A stretch of DNA of 64,000 nucleotides from Opitutus terrae PB90-1 (GTDB lineage Bacteria; Verrucomicrobiota; Verrucomicrobiia; Opitutales; Opitutaceae). Made by a program: the position numbers and the translations under genes. This document shows, piece after piece, positions 10,802 through 20,348 of the stretch. Position 1 is the stretch's first letter. Every line of letters starts with the position of its first letter. Under the pieces are notes generated by a model. That model did no database searches. It had not been told where the DNA came from and was given only the letters and a program-made list of their open reading frames with translations. The stretch lies in contig NC_010571.1 in the NCBI RefSeq assembly GCF_000019965.1, positions 124,001-188,000 on the forward strand, given 5' to 3'.

Positions 10802-10822
10802 ATGTAACCCAATAGGTTACAT
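10802..10822. promoter_or_regulatory. Perfect 8+8 palindrome, possible operator
   Basis: ATGTAACC and GGTTACAT are perfect inverted arms separated by CAATA. The site lies 15 bp after the esterase stop and 87 bp before the next start (10909). There is no T-tract, so an operator is more likely than a terminator. The binding protein is unknown. Confidence 0.4.
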
Positions 10823-10908
10823 GGTGCGGAACACGCGCGGGCTCGCGCTTCGGGGCCAAGCAGATTTTTGGAACCGCCTCACTACCGTCGCCGTCTTCCT
10901 CGTTGCTC

Positions 10909-11538
10909 ATGATTTCGCTTCGCTCGCTGTTGCTGTTCGTCGTCGCGTTGTCGCTCGGGGTCCTCGCGCGGGCGGATGACGAGGTGCGACACTCGAAATC
11001 CCTCTCCGCCGCCGAGTTCGCCTCCGCGGGTCTCGACCAGCTCTCTTCCGACCAGCTGGCCGTGCTGGACGCTCTCGTACGTCGCGACCTCACGCAGGCG
11101 CAGCTCGTTTCGAAAACACCCCGCGCCGCTCGTTTCTCCGAGCGGCTCTCGGCAGACGAACGCCGCAACGCCGGACTCGAACAGCTCAGCGACGAGGAAC
11201 TCGCGCGCGTCGATGCCACCGTTGCCGCCCGGATTGCTCCGCCGGCAGGCGTTTTCTCCGCGAGCGGCATCGGCCCTACTCCGCCGATTCAGAGTTGGAA
11301 GATTCGCCGCGATCCGGAAATCCATGGTTCCGCGACGTTGATGGTTGCAGCGGGGAGTCACGGCTATCGCGCCTACGGCGGCGCGCTCGATATTTACTAT
11401 GTCGATCCGACGAACAAGTTCACCATCGGCGTCGGCCTCTCGGAGGTGCGAAGCAAGGGCGGGCTCTATCGCGGGTATTGGAACGACTGCTATCTCTACG
11501 ACGAACCCTTTCGCGGCTTGAACGGCCACCGGTGGTAA
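10909..11538 (+). CDS. Secreted hypothetical protein, 209 aa
   Basis: A signal peptide (MISLRSLLLFVVALSLGVLARA) is followed by two short helical repeats of the pattern LSxxExxxAGLxQLSxxxLAxxDAxVxR (about residues 30-60 and 77-105; compare AEFASAGLDQLSSDQLAVLD with DERRNAGLEQLSDEELARVD). A C-terminal beta-like region follows, ending GLNGHRW. No known catalytic motif is visible. It is cotranscribed with or follows the esterase, separated by a palindrome. The ATG at 10909 is preferred to the in-frame TTG at 10903 because it begins the signal peptide cleanly. Confidence 0.65.
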   Translation: MISLRSLLLFVVALSLGVLARADDEVRHSKSLSAAEFASAGLDQLSSDQLAVLDALVRRDLTQAQLVSKTPRAARFSERLSADERRNAGLEQLSDEELARVDATVAARIAPPAGVFSASGIGPTPPIQSWKIRRDPEIHGSATLMVAAGSHGYRAYGGALDIYYVDPTNKFTIGVGLSEVRSKGGLYRGYWNDCYLYDEPFRGLNGHRW

Positions 11539-11602
11539 GCCCGCGCCGCACGCCGCCCGAAGCGCGAGCCACCTCGAGCCAGTTCGCCTGCCACGCGCCG
11601 CG

Positions 11603-12505
11603 TCAATCGTGCGCGCCGCGATACTTTTTCTCACCGGCGCGCACCGCGACCGGCAGCCGATTCTCCTTCGGGGGCAGCGGGCACGTGGCAAAGGGCGTGA
11701 AGGCACACGGTGGATTCACTGCTTGGTTGAAATCCAGCACCAGTTTGCCGTTGCGCGGCGGATCCGCGTAGACGAACCGCGCCGCCTCATACGTCTCCTC
11801 GCCACTCGTCGCATCCGCGATCACGAAGAACAGCGGCTCGTCCGCGCTCTCCACTAGCGGCAGCAGCTCGAGCTTTTGGCCGTCGTGCTCGAACACCGCC
11901 TTGCCCGGAATCAGCGCGGGGGACTCTTGTCCAAGAATGTTGCGAATCGCGATCCGCCGCGCCGGCTCGAACGGCACCCACGTCGCTTCCACGCGCCAGC
12001 TCGGATCAATCGGGAAATAGTCGATGCCCGCGAAATGCTTCCGCCGCGGCGATTCGCTGTCCCGCACGCGCAGCGCCTTGCGCCCGCCGCGCTCGATTAG
12101 GAACAGCGTCACGCTGCCGCACGTGACCACCGTGGGACCGTAGGCGCCGGTTTCATCGAGCGGAACGCTCAGCAACTGCCGGCCATTCACGCGCGCATCG
12201 GCCGCCGGATTCAACGTGATCGTCGCGCGACCGCTTTCGTCGAGCATGACCGTGCCGAGATGCGCCGGCCCGCTCGTCAGCACGATCTGGTTGTCCGCAG
12301 CCGTTCCCACCGTGTTCGCCCCCGGCGCGAGAAAATGCAGTCCGACCAAACTCAGCCAGCCGTCCGGGCGGGTCAGCCGTTCGACGCGCTCGGCTCGCGC
12401 GCGCTCGAGGCTCGCCACGTAAGCGGGATCCGGCGCCGCCGCCGCGGCGGTCGCGCTCCGGACACTCAAGACCAACAGCCCGCAGAGGAGCACGCGTGGA
12501 ATCAT
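11603..12505 (-). CDS. DUF1684 secreted protein, 300 aa
   Basis: The sequence has the hallmarks of DUF1684: RLTRPDGWLSLVGLHFLAPGANTVG near the N-terminus (in parts), the central DYFPIDPSWRVEATW, and the C-terminal DFNQAVNPPCAFTPFATCPLPP, which contains the conserved PPCAFTPFATCPLPP block of the family. A signal peptide covers residues 1-22. The biochemical role of DUF1684 is not known to me. The gene is convergent with the rightward gene ending at 11538 and appears monocistronic. Confidence 0.85.
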   Translation of the reverse strand: MIPRVLLCGLLVLSVRSATAAAAAPDPAYVASLERARAERVERLTRPDGWLSLVGLHFLAPGANTVGTAADNQIVLTSGPAHLGTVMLDESGRATITLNPAADARVNGRQLLSVPLDETGAYGPTVVTCGSVTLFLIERGGRKALRVRDSESPRRKHFAGIDYFPIDPSWRVEATWVPFEPARRIAIRNILGQESPALIPGKAVFEHDGQKLELLPLVESADEPLFFVIADATSGEETYEAARFVYADPPRNGKLVLDFNQAVNPPCAFTPFATCPLPPKENRLPVAVRAGEKKYRGAHD

Positions 12506-12632
12506 GCCCCGACCTTTGCCGCACGTTCCACCGGCCTCAAGCCGATCCCGCGGAACCGCGGCGGTTGCCGCGCTACCATGCTGGACGCGCGCCAGCCAGC
12601 AGCGCGTATTCTCCTCAATCTGCGTTCACGTC

Positions 12633-12836
12633 ATGGCGCCTCAACATCAACCGTCGCCCACCCCGGAGGAAATCGCGGCGCGCGCGACCGAACTCTGGCG
12701 CCTCGCCGGCAGCCCACCTGGCGAGGAGGCGAACTATCACGCGGCGGCTGAAGCAGAGCTGCACAAACAGCGCGAACTCACCGAACGCACGGCCAATGAT
12801 CCCGGCTCCCGCGGCCCTTCGCGGCCGCAGCGCTGA
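12633..12836 (+). CDS. DUF2934 small protein, 67 aa
   Basis: The short helical protein has the DUF2934 signature: EEIAARATELWRLAGSPPGE, then a Tyr-His pair (NYHAAAEAEL) where most members have HWxxAExEL. The C-terminus is disordered (Pro/Ser/Arg). Function is unknown. It starts at the ATG at 12633; the frame extends upstream without similarity to the family. It is convergent with the DUF1328 gene. Confidence 0.7.
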   Translation: MAPQHQPSPTPEEIAARATELWRLAGSPPGEEANYHAAAEAELHKQRELTERTANDPGSRGPSRPQR

Positions 12837-12915
12837 ACGAGCACGCCGACGATCCATCGAACGCTCCGAGCGATCGCTCAACAAACAGGCGGCCCGTCAC
12901 TCCGGCTGACTCGGT

Positions 12916-13089
12916 TCACACCGGCGGTTTGCCACGGAAGGCGGCGACCAGCGCGGAGATGACCAGCAGCACGAGGAAAATGTAGAAGAGTACTTTCGCG
13001 ATGTCCGCTGAAGCGCCCGCGATACCGCCGAAGCCGAAGACCGCGGCGATGATGGCGATGATCAGGAAAATAAGAGCCCATCTAAGCAT
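12916..13089 (-). CDS. DUF1328 (YtjA-type) small membrane protein, 57 aa
   Basis: The ORF from 13089 to 12916 encodes [20 protein letters not shown], then a [12 protein letters not shown] loop, then a second membrane segment [19 protein letters not shown] and the ending RGKPPV. This two-helix hairpin, the Gly-rich FGFGGIAG turn and the RGKPPV tail are diagnostic of the DUF1328/YtjA family of inner-membrane proteins, often stress-induced, function unknown. Length and both termini match the family exactly. The gene is short enough to be missed by length-filtered gene callers. It is leftward, downstream of the glutaredoxin gene. Confidence 0.9.
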   Translation of the reverse strand: MLRWALIFLIIAIIAAVFGFGGIAGASADIAKVLFYIFLVLLVISALVAAFRGKPPV

Positions 13090-13141
13090 AAGAATGGCGG
13101 GTTCGAGTTAAAGTTCGCGCGCCGGCGGCGCAGCGCGGGTT

Positions 13142-13405
13142 TCAACTGTCTTCGAGCTTCACGTTCTGTTGCCGCAAAAAGGGAATCAGTTCGTCGACCC
13201 CGAAGTCGGCGAGGATCTTGCCATTCCAGTCGAGGGTCGGGGCCCGGGTCTGGCCGGATTTCTTGCGCATCTCCTCCATCGCGCGGGGATCGTCCGACAC
13301 GTTTTGCTCGCGATATCCGATTCCGTGTTCGCTCAGGAAGTCGATAGCTTCGTGACACCACGGGCAGCCGGTCTTGACGTAGAGGATCGGTAGTTCGGCA
13401 GGCAT
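13142..13405 (-). CDS. Glutaredoxin family protein, 87 aa
   Basis: This is a minimal thioredoxin-fold protein with the active site TGCPWC (Cys14, Cys17), the cis-Pro region TRAPTLDWNG, and the final GVDELIPFL helix, the order seen in glutaredoxins that reduce disulfides with glutathione or related thiols. Trp between Pro and Cys is less common than Tyr, but it occurs. The start at 13405 is chosen because MPAELPILYVKTGCPWC begins at the first beta strand; the longer frame is Arg-rich without homology. It lies upstream of the DUF1328 gene (52-bp gap) and divergent from the Gfo/Idh gene. Confidence 0.85.
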   Translation of the reverse strand: MPAELPILYVKTGCPWCHEAIDFLSEHGIGYREQNVSDDPRAMEEMRKKSGQTRAPTLDWNGKILADFGVDELIPFLRQQNVKLEDS

Positions 13406-13595
13406 GGGATTGCGCCGATGGTCCCGGCCTCTGCGTGAATGTTCCTTCCCGGCACGCGTGCCGCGCCGCAATCGGAGTCTTCCCCATGGCGGCCGGCGCG
13501 CGGGCACGGTCGCGTCAACGCGTTACCACGCGTGGCTCCTGCGTCGTACTCCCGGGCTCGTTTGCCCGCCGCAGCCGCCCACGCCCGACCAATCC

Positions 13596-13615
13596 CGTGT
13601 TACACCTGTAACACG
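13596..13615. promoter_or_regulatory. Perfect 20-bp palindrome upstream of the dehydrogenase/isomerase operon
   Basis: CGTGTTACACCTGTAACACG: 9-bp arms with a 2-bp centre (CC), a perfect inverted repeat 56 bp before the ATG at 13672. The size and symmetry are those of a dimeric repressor operator (GntR or LacI type). No regulator gene is adjacent. Confidence 0.6.
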
Positions 13616-13671
13616 ATATTGGTCGCGGATTGGGTTCGCATGAGCCGGCGCGGGGCGCACATTCGACCGCA

Positions 13672-14745
13672 ATGAGTTCCCCGCTCCCCACCCCACTCAC
13701 GGTGGCGATCATCGGCTGCGGCCGGCCGCAAATCTCCCCGCTGGGCTTCGGCATGGCGCACCGGCACATGGCCGGCTACCTCGCTTCCGGTCGCTGCACG
13801 CTGGCCGCGGTCGTTGATATCTGCCGGGAGAACGCCGATGCGTTTGTCGCGCAACATCAACCTGGCGCCGCAATCTTCGCCGAAGCGCGCGACATGATGC
13901 AGGCGATTCGGCCCGATCTGGTCAGTGTTTGCCTCTGGCCGCATCTGCACGCGGAGATCGTGGCCGCGATCGCGCCGTTTCGGCCGCGCGCCATCCTGTG
14001 CGAGAAGCCGATGGACGTGCACTGGGACGCCGCGCGGCGGATGCACGAGGTTTGTCGCGAGCATGACGTGATGCTCGCCATCAATCACCAACGGCGCTTC
14101 AACCTGCCGATTGCGAAAGCCAAGGCGCTGCTCGACGGCGGCGAAATCGGTCGGCTGCTCCGACTCGAGGGTGCCTGGCACAATCTCGCCGACGCCGGCA
14201 CACACGTGCTCGACCTGATGTTCTTCTTCAACGACGACACGCCCGCCGACTGGGTGCTCGGGCAGATCGACGTTCGTGGTGCGACGAAGTTTTTCGGGGC
14301 GATCAATCTGGCGCACGGGTTCACCGAGTTCCGGTTCAAGAACGGCGTGCGCGCGACCTACCACTTCGGCCGAGATCACGCGGAGCTCGGCTGCCTGCTG
14401 CGGATCATCGGGGAGTACGGCGAAATCGAGATCCTCTTCGACGCGCCGTGGCTGCGGATCCGGCGCGCCGCCCAGCGCGAGTGGGAAACGATCGATACGG
14501 GCGAGAGCATCCACGACGACAAAGCAATCTACCGGGGCATTGCCGAGCTGATCTCCTGCCTCGAGACCGGCGCCGTGCCACAGCTCGACAGCTCGCGTGC
14601 GCTGCGTGCCACGGAGATCATTTTCGCCACGCACGAATCCGCCCGCCGCCGGGCGCGAGTCGATCTGCCGCTGCCGCCCGGCCCCGACGCATTGCTGTCG
14701 ATGATCGCATCCGGCGAGATGACGCCCGAATTCGCGGCCCAATAG
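13672..14745 (+). CDS. Gfo/Idh/MocA-family oxidoreductase, 357 aa
   Basis: This is an NAD(P)-dependent sugar dehydrogenase-type protein. The Rossmann strand is VAIIGCGRP (11-19), followed by CEKPMDV (110-116) with the invariant Glu-Lys-Pro, and the C-terminal alpha/beta substrate domain. Position 30-33 (HRHM) follows an insertion in the glycine loop. The substrate is unknown; the family oxidises sugars, inositols or sugar acids. It forms an operon with the sugar isomerase 20 bp downstream, and a 20-bp palindrome in front suggests control by a dedicated repressor. The ATG at 13672 starts just before the Rossmann strand. Confidence 0.85.
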   Translation: MSSPLPTPLTVAIIGCGRPQISPLGFGMAHRHMAGYLASGRCTLAAVVDICRENADAFVAQHQPGAAIFAEARDMMQAIRPDLVSVCLWPHLHAEIVAAIAPFRPRAILCEKPMDVHWDAARRMHEVCREHDVMLAINHQRRFNLPIAKAKALLDGGEIGRLLRLEGAWHNLADAGTHVLDLMFFFNDDTPADWVLGQIDVRGATKFFGAINLAHGFTEFRFKNGVRATYHFGRDHAELGCLLRIIGEYGEIEILFDAPWLRIRRAAQREWETIDTGESIHDDKAIYRGIAELISCLETGAVPQLDSSRALRATEIIFATHESARRRARVDLPLPPGPDALLSMIASGEMTPEFAAQ

Positions 14746-14765
14746 AACCCGCACCCGCCCTCGCC

Positions 14766-15622
14766 ATGTTCGCTTCGCTCAATCCCGGTCACGTCGGCAT
14801 CCGCAACCTGTCGTTCGAGGAAAGCCTCGTCCTCGCTGAACGGCACGGTTTCGGCGGGCTCGACGTGCAACTCGTGCCGCTGCACGAAGCGGTGACCCGC
14901 CACGGCGCGGACGCGGTGCGCGCCCAGTTTTTCCAACACGGGCTGCAGATCGGAGCATGGAATCTCCCCTTCATGCCCTATCGCGGGAGCGAATCCGAGT
15001 GGCGCGCCGAGCAGGCGAAGCTCCCGCCACTGCTCGCCAGCGCCGGCGCGCTCGGCGCCCGGCGGGCCGGGATGTGGATCATGCCGGGCAGCGACGACTC
15101 TGCGTACGAGGAGAATTTCGCGTTCCACGTCACCCGCTTCCAGCCGATCGCCGCGATGCTCGCCGACCACGGGATCCGGCTCGGGCTCGAATTCATCGGG
15201 CCGCTGACCACACAGAAGAAATTCAAGCATCCGTTCGTCCGTTCGCTCCGCGAGATCCTCGATCTCGCCCGGGCGATCGGACCGAACTGTGGCGTGTTGA
15301 TCGACGCGTGGCACTGGCATTGTGCCGGCGGCACCCGCGAGGACTTGCGCGTGCTCACCCGCGAGTTGCTCGTGCATGTGCACGTCGACGATGCTCCCGC
15401 CGGCGTGCCGCGCGATGAGCTCATCGACGATCGCCGGAAGCTGCCGTGCACGACGGGCGTGATCGACATCGACGGGTTCATGCAGGCCCTGACCCACGCA
15501 GGCTACGACGGGCCGGTCACGGCAGAACCGTTCGATGCCGACGTCAACGCGCTGCCGGCCGACCAAGCCGCCGCGCTCACCGCGAAGACGACGCGCGAAG
15601 CCGTGGCGCGGGCGATGCGACG

Positions 15623-15626
<4 letters not shown>
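14766..15626 (+). CDS. Sugar phosphate isomerase/epimerase family (TIM barrel), 286 aa
   Basis: This is an AP-endonuclease-2-like TIM barrel. The sequence shows successive barrel strands with the metal-ligand pattern of the family: LGLEFIGP (Glu), GVLIDAWHWH (Asp/His), VHVHVDDAP (His/Asp) and VTAEPFDADV (Glu). It is probably a xylose-isomerase-like or ketose epimerase enzyme acting with the upstream dehydrogenase on the same sugar. It starts at the ATG at 14766, 20 bp after its partner's stop. Its TAG stop codon is the first part of the terminal repeat of the 145-bp element at 15623-15767. Confidence 0.85.
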
Positions 15627-17397
<1,771 letters not shown>

Positions 17398-17715
17398 ATG
17401 AAATTCCGTTCGAACAATTGCGTGAGAGTTCACCTGCCCGATCTCAAGAAAGCCGAAGCGTTTTTCACCGGCGTGCTGGGGTTCCGCCTGACCGACAAGA
17501 GCGCGACTCAACTCGAGTATGATACCGGACGTTTTCTGCTCTGCGTGAACAAATCCGAGCAGCCGCTGCCGCCGATTCCCTCGTTCACCGTGATCAGTGT
17601 GAAGGACGCCAAGGAGCATTTGCTGGCCCATGGCTGCGAGATCGTCGAGGACCACGGCACTTCCCTCTACTTCCGCGATCCGTTCGGCATGGTTTACGAT
17701 GTGATCGAGGATTAG
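17398..17715 (+). CDS. VOC (glyoxalase/bleomycin-resistance) family protein, 105 aa
   Basis: This is a single vicinal-oxygen-chelate module: N-terminal VRVHLPDLKKAEAFFTGVLGF, a middle strand LEYDTGRFLLCV, and the final SLYFRDPFGMVYDV with the conserved RDPFGN-like turn (here DPFGM). Metal-binding positions are only partly conserved (Asp/His/Glu not all visible), so it may be a binding protein rather than an enzyme. It is cytoplasmic. The ATG at 17398 begins the first strand. Confidence 0.85.
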   Translation: MKFRSNNCVRVHLPDLKKAEAFFTGVLGFRLTDKSATQLEYDTGRFLLCVNKSEQPLPPIPSFTVISVKDAKEHLLAHGCEIVEDHGTSLYFRDPFGMVYDVIED

Positions 17716-17788
17716 CCGGAGTGTCGGTTGCACTACATGGATGCGCTGCGGCTTGCCCCCGCCAGCGGACGGCCGAAGAGTGGCCGTG

Positions 17789-19003
17789 ATGATTTCGCAT
17801 CTCTCCGTCGGGATCCGCGGCCTCGGGCTGGCCGCCGCAGTTCTCTTTGCCTGCGTGCCAGCCCGCGGGGAGTTCGAGGATCCGTTCGAGGGTCCCCTCG
17901 TGATCGATGCCACCGCCGCCCACGGCTGGGCTTTTCGCACCGGCGACGGCAACGCGGTGATGGACCTGACGGCGAGCGACGGTGCGGCGCGTATTGCAGT
18001 CGACGCGACTCATGATCGCCGTGGCATCTGGTGGGCGTTCATTCGCCGGGAGATAACGCCGCAGATCGATCTGGCGGGGCTCGCGCAGCCGGGCACGGAG
18101 CTGCGCGTGGAAGCGCGGGTGCGCACCAGCCATGCGCCACGTCGCATCAACCTGCATCTAAACACGCAGCGCACGACCGACTTTCACGGCAATCTGCTCG
18201 AATTCGATCTGCCGACCGCGGGTGAATGGCACACGGTCAGCATGACCACGGAAGATTTCGACGGGCGGCCGGGCGATCAGCTCTACGTTCAACTTGCGTT
18301 GATGGATTGGGGTCTCGGGCGCTATCGCGTCGACGTCGATTACGTTCGCGTCGATCTCGTTGATCCCGCCCATGCGGGGCCGGATCTCGGCGGCGGACTG
18401 CCGTATCATCCACCCGTGCCGGCGCCGAGTGTGTTCCGCCACGTGGTGCACGCCGCGCAAAGCGCGACGATTGATCGGCGTGAACCCGACGCGAACCTGC
18501 GGGACTGGGCGGCGATCGAGCCCGACGGTACGGCTACGCCGATTCTCACCGTGAACGGAACCCAGTCTGCGATCCTCCGCTGGGATTTGCAGGCGTTCGC
18601 CGGCCGAAAGATCGCTGGCTCCGGCGGATTGCTCGAACTCACGACGCATTCGGTGCAGCGGCGCGCCGAACGCACGAAAGACTTCGGCATGATCCGGGTC
18701 GTGGAAATCCTCGACGGCGATTCGCGCTGGCAGCGGGACGACGTCACGTACCAGTCGCTGCTGCAGGGCCGGTCGCCCGAGGAGGTGTTCAACCCTCAGA
18801 TGATCATCGACGTTGAGGTCGCGGATCAGCGCGGTGAGCGCACGCTGATCACGTTGTCACCGGCGGTGCTGCAGCGGCTGATCGATGGCCGCACGCGCGG
18901 AATCGTGCTCCTGCCGCTGGGTTCGATCAATGCGGCGTTCGATCCCGGTGCCCCCGGTCAGCGGGAGAACGCGCCGACGCTGCGGTTCAACGTGCGGGAT
19001 TGA
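17789..19003 (+). CDS. Secreted protein with carbohydrate-binding-like and DNRLRE-like domains, 404 aa
   Basis: A signal peptide (MISHLSVGIRGLGLAAAVLF...ARG) is followed by a jelly-roll type domain (about residues 28-205; paired strands such as RINLHLNTQRTTDFHG and YRVDVDYVRVDLV), as in galactose-binding/CBM modules. A C-terminal domain (about 225-404; RHVVHAAQSATID, AILRWDLQAFAG, IVLLPLGSINAAF) resembles DNRLRE-type modules. No catalytic motif is visible. It lies beside GH5 and CE15-type genes, which fits an accessory polysaccharide-binding role, but this is inference. The ATG at 17789 begins the signal peptide; the longer GTG or Met starts upstream do not. Confidence 0.65.
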   Translation: MISHLSVGIRGLGLAAAVLFACVPARGEFEDPFEGPLVIDATAAHGWAFRTGDGNAVMDLTASDGAARIAVDATHDRRGIWWAFIRREITPQIDLAGLAQPGTELRVEARVRTSHAPRRINLHLNTQRTTDFHGNLLEFDLPTAGEWHTVSMTTEDFDGRPGDQLYVQLALMDWGLGRYRVDVDYVRVDLVDPAHAGPDLGGGLPYHPPVPAPSVFRHVVHAAQSATIDRREPDANLRDWAAIEPDGTATPILTVNGTQSAILRWDLQAFAGRKIAGSGGLLELTTHSVQRRAERTKDFGMIRVVEILDGDSRWQRDDVTYQSLLQGRSPEEVFNPQMIIDVEVADQRGERTLITLSPAVLQRLIDGRTRGIVLLPLGSINAAFDPGAPGQRENAPTLRFNVRD

Positions 19004-19022
19004 GCGGTTCGCACCGGCGTCT

Positions 19023-20120
19023 CTAGTGCGCGAGCAGCAATTCCAGCATCGCACGGTCGAGCTGGTGGCCGTGAAAACTCTCGTACTTCACGTCGGCGCG
19101 GCCGCTGTCGACGATTCCGAAGCCGCCGCGCAGATTCCACATCGCCCAACCCCAACCGGCTTCTTTCCAAAGCGACAGCAGATCAGTCATCCACCGCAGC
19201 GCCACGGCGTGCGGGGTCTTGATGAAGCAGCCCCATTCGCCTACGTGCACCGGGACACCCTGCGCGACAAGCGGCTGCCATTTGTCGATCAATTCGCGGC
19301 GCAGCCGTTCGCGATCCCAGCGCTCGCCATTCGCCGCGACCATCGGCCAGGTGGGCGTCTCAAATGACTCGAACTCGTTTTTCGGCACCCAGGTTGCCGT
19401 GTAATGGCTGACCATTTTCGGGAGATAGCCTCGCGTGCTTTGCACCAGTCCCAACTCGACCAGCCCCGGCACGGGCGTCTGACCGATGTCGGCTCCATCC
19501 GCGAAGATCAGCCGGTCCGGAGAAACCTCGCGAATGGCCCCGACCAGCGCGCGCGCCACTTCGACATAGCGGTCGTGGTCCGCCATGAATGGCGGCTCGT
19601 TGAATAAATCGAAGCTGAGCCGCGAACTCGGGATATCACGGTAACGCTGGGCGAACGTACGCCAGTGATGCACGGCGGCCTCCAGCGCCCGCGCCATCGC
19701 ATCGTGCGGACTGTCGAAGAGCTGAAACGGCTCTCGCTCCCGGCCGTTCACGCAGTAGCCCGGGATCCGGTGGAAGTTCAGGTTGACGTGGATGCCGTAT
19801 CGCGCCGCCCACTCGATCGCCTGATCGACCGGTGCCAGCGCATCCTCCTCGATTTTCATCCAGTCATTGGCACTGGACCACGACCAGTACGACATCGGCA
19901 GCCGGGCGAAATCAAAACCCCACTCGGCCATCCACGCGAAGTCTGACTCCACAAACGCCTGCCCGCGCCGACCGCTGGCGAGTTCCGTGAGGTTGAAGCC
20001 GCGCCAACGCGGGATCCGCGGCTGGCTCCGCCGCGCCGCCTCCGCCGCGCTCACGCGAGAGGACAAAAGGACGCCCGCCGCCGCGGCGGCGGAGGATTTC
20101 AGAAATTCACGCCGGTTCAT
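19023..20120 (-). CDS. GH5-family glycoside hydrolase with Tat signal, 365 aa
   Basis: This is a TIM-barrel glycosidase of family 5. The acid/base is Glu175 in DLFNEPPF and the nucleophile Glu295 in HVGEWGCF, with the upstream GFNLTELAS, HVNLNFHRIPG and final WAMWNLRGGFGIVDSGR blocks typical of endo-beta-glucanase/mannanase members. The N-terminus MNRREFLKSSAAAAAGVLLS is a twin-arginine signal (RREFLK), so it is exported folded. Substrate specificity cannot be read from sequence here. The gene is convergent with the carbohydrate-binding-type gene (19-bp gap) and divergent from the chemoreceptor. Confidence 0.9.
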   Translation of the reverse strand: MNRREFLKSSAAAAAGVLLSSRVSAAEAARRSQPRIPRWRGFNLTELASGRRGQAFVESDFAWMAEWGFDFARLPMSYWSWSSANDWMKIEEDALAPVDQAIEWAARYGIHVNLNFHRIPGYCVNGREREPFQLFDSPHDAMARALEAAVHHWRTFAQRYRDIPSSRLSFDLFNEPPFMADHDRYVEVARALVGAIREVSPDRLIFADGADIGQTPVPGLVELGLVQSTRGYLPKMVSHYTATWVPKNEFESFETPTWPMVAANGERWDRERLRRELIDKWQPLVAQGVPVHVGEWGCFIKTPHAVALRWMTDLLSLWKEAGWGWAMWNLRGGFGIVDSGRADVKYESFHGHQLDRAMLELLLAH

Positions 20121-20348
20121 GCCACGATTTCAGAGGCATACGTCTAGGACGCGAGAAAGTTGCATGCCGGCTGACGCGTGCCCCTGCGCGGGAGCAAACC
20201 GCTCGCGCGTCACCGCGCCGCTTCGTGCGCAGCGGACGTTAAGTTGCCCATCATCGTGCCGAATATAGGGCGAACACCTGACCCTGGTCGCCTTCGCGGA
20301 TCCTCGCCGCGTGGCGTTCAGGCGGAACCCGGGCTCTTCCTCCACCTC

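Noticed and set aside
10802-10822. Terminator of the CE1-type esterase
   Set aside because: The palindrome is only 8 bp, AT-containing, and has no T-tract, so an operator is the better guess.
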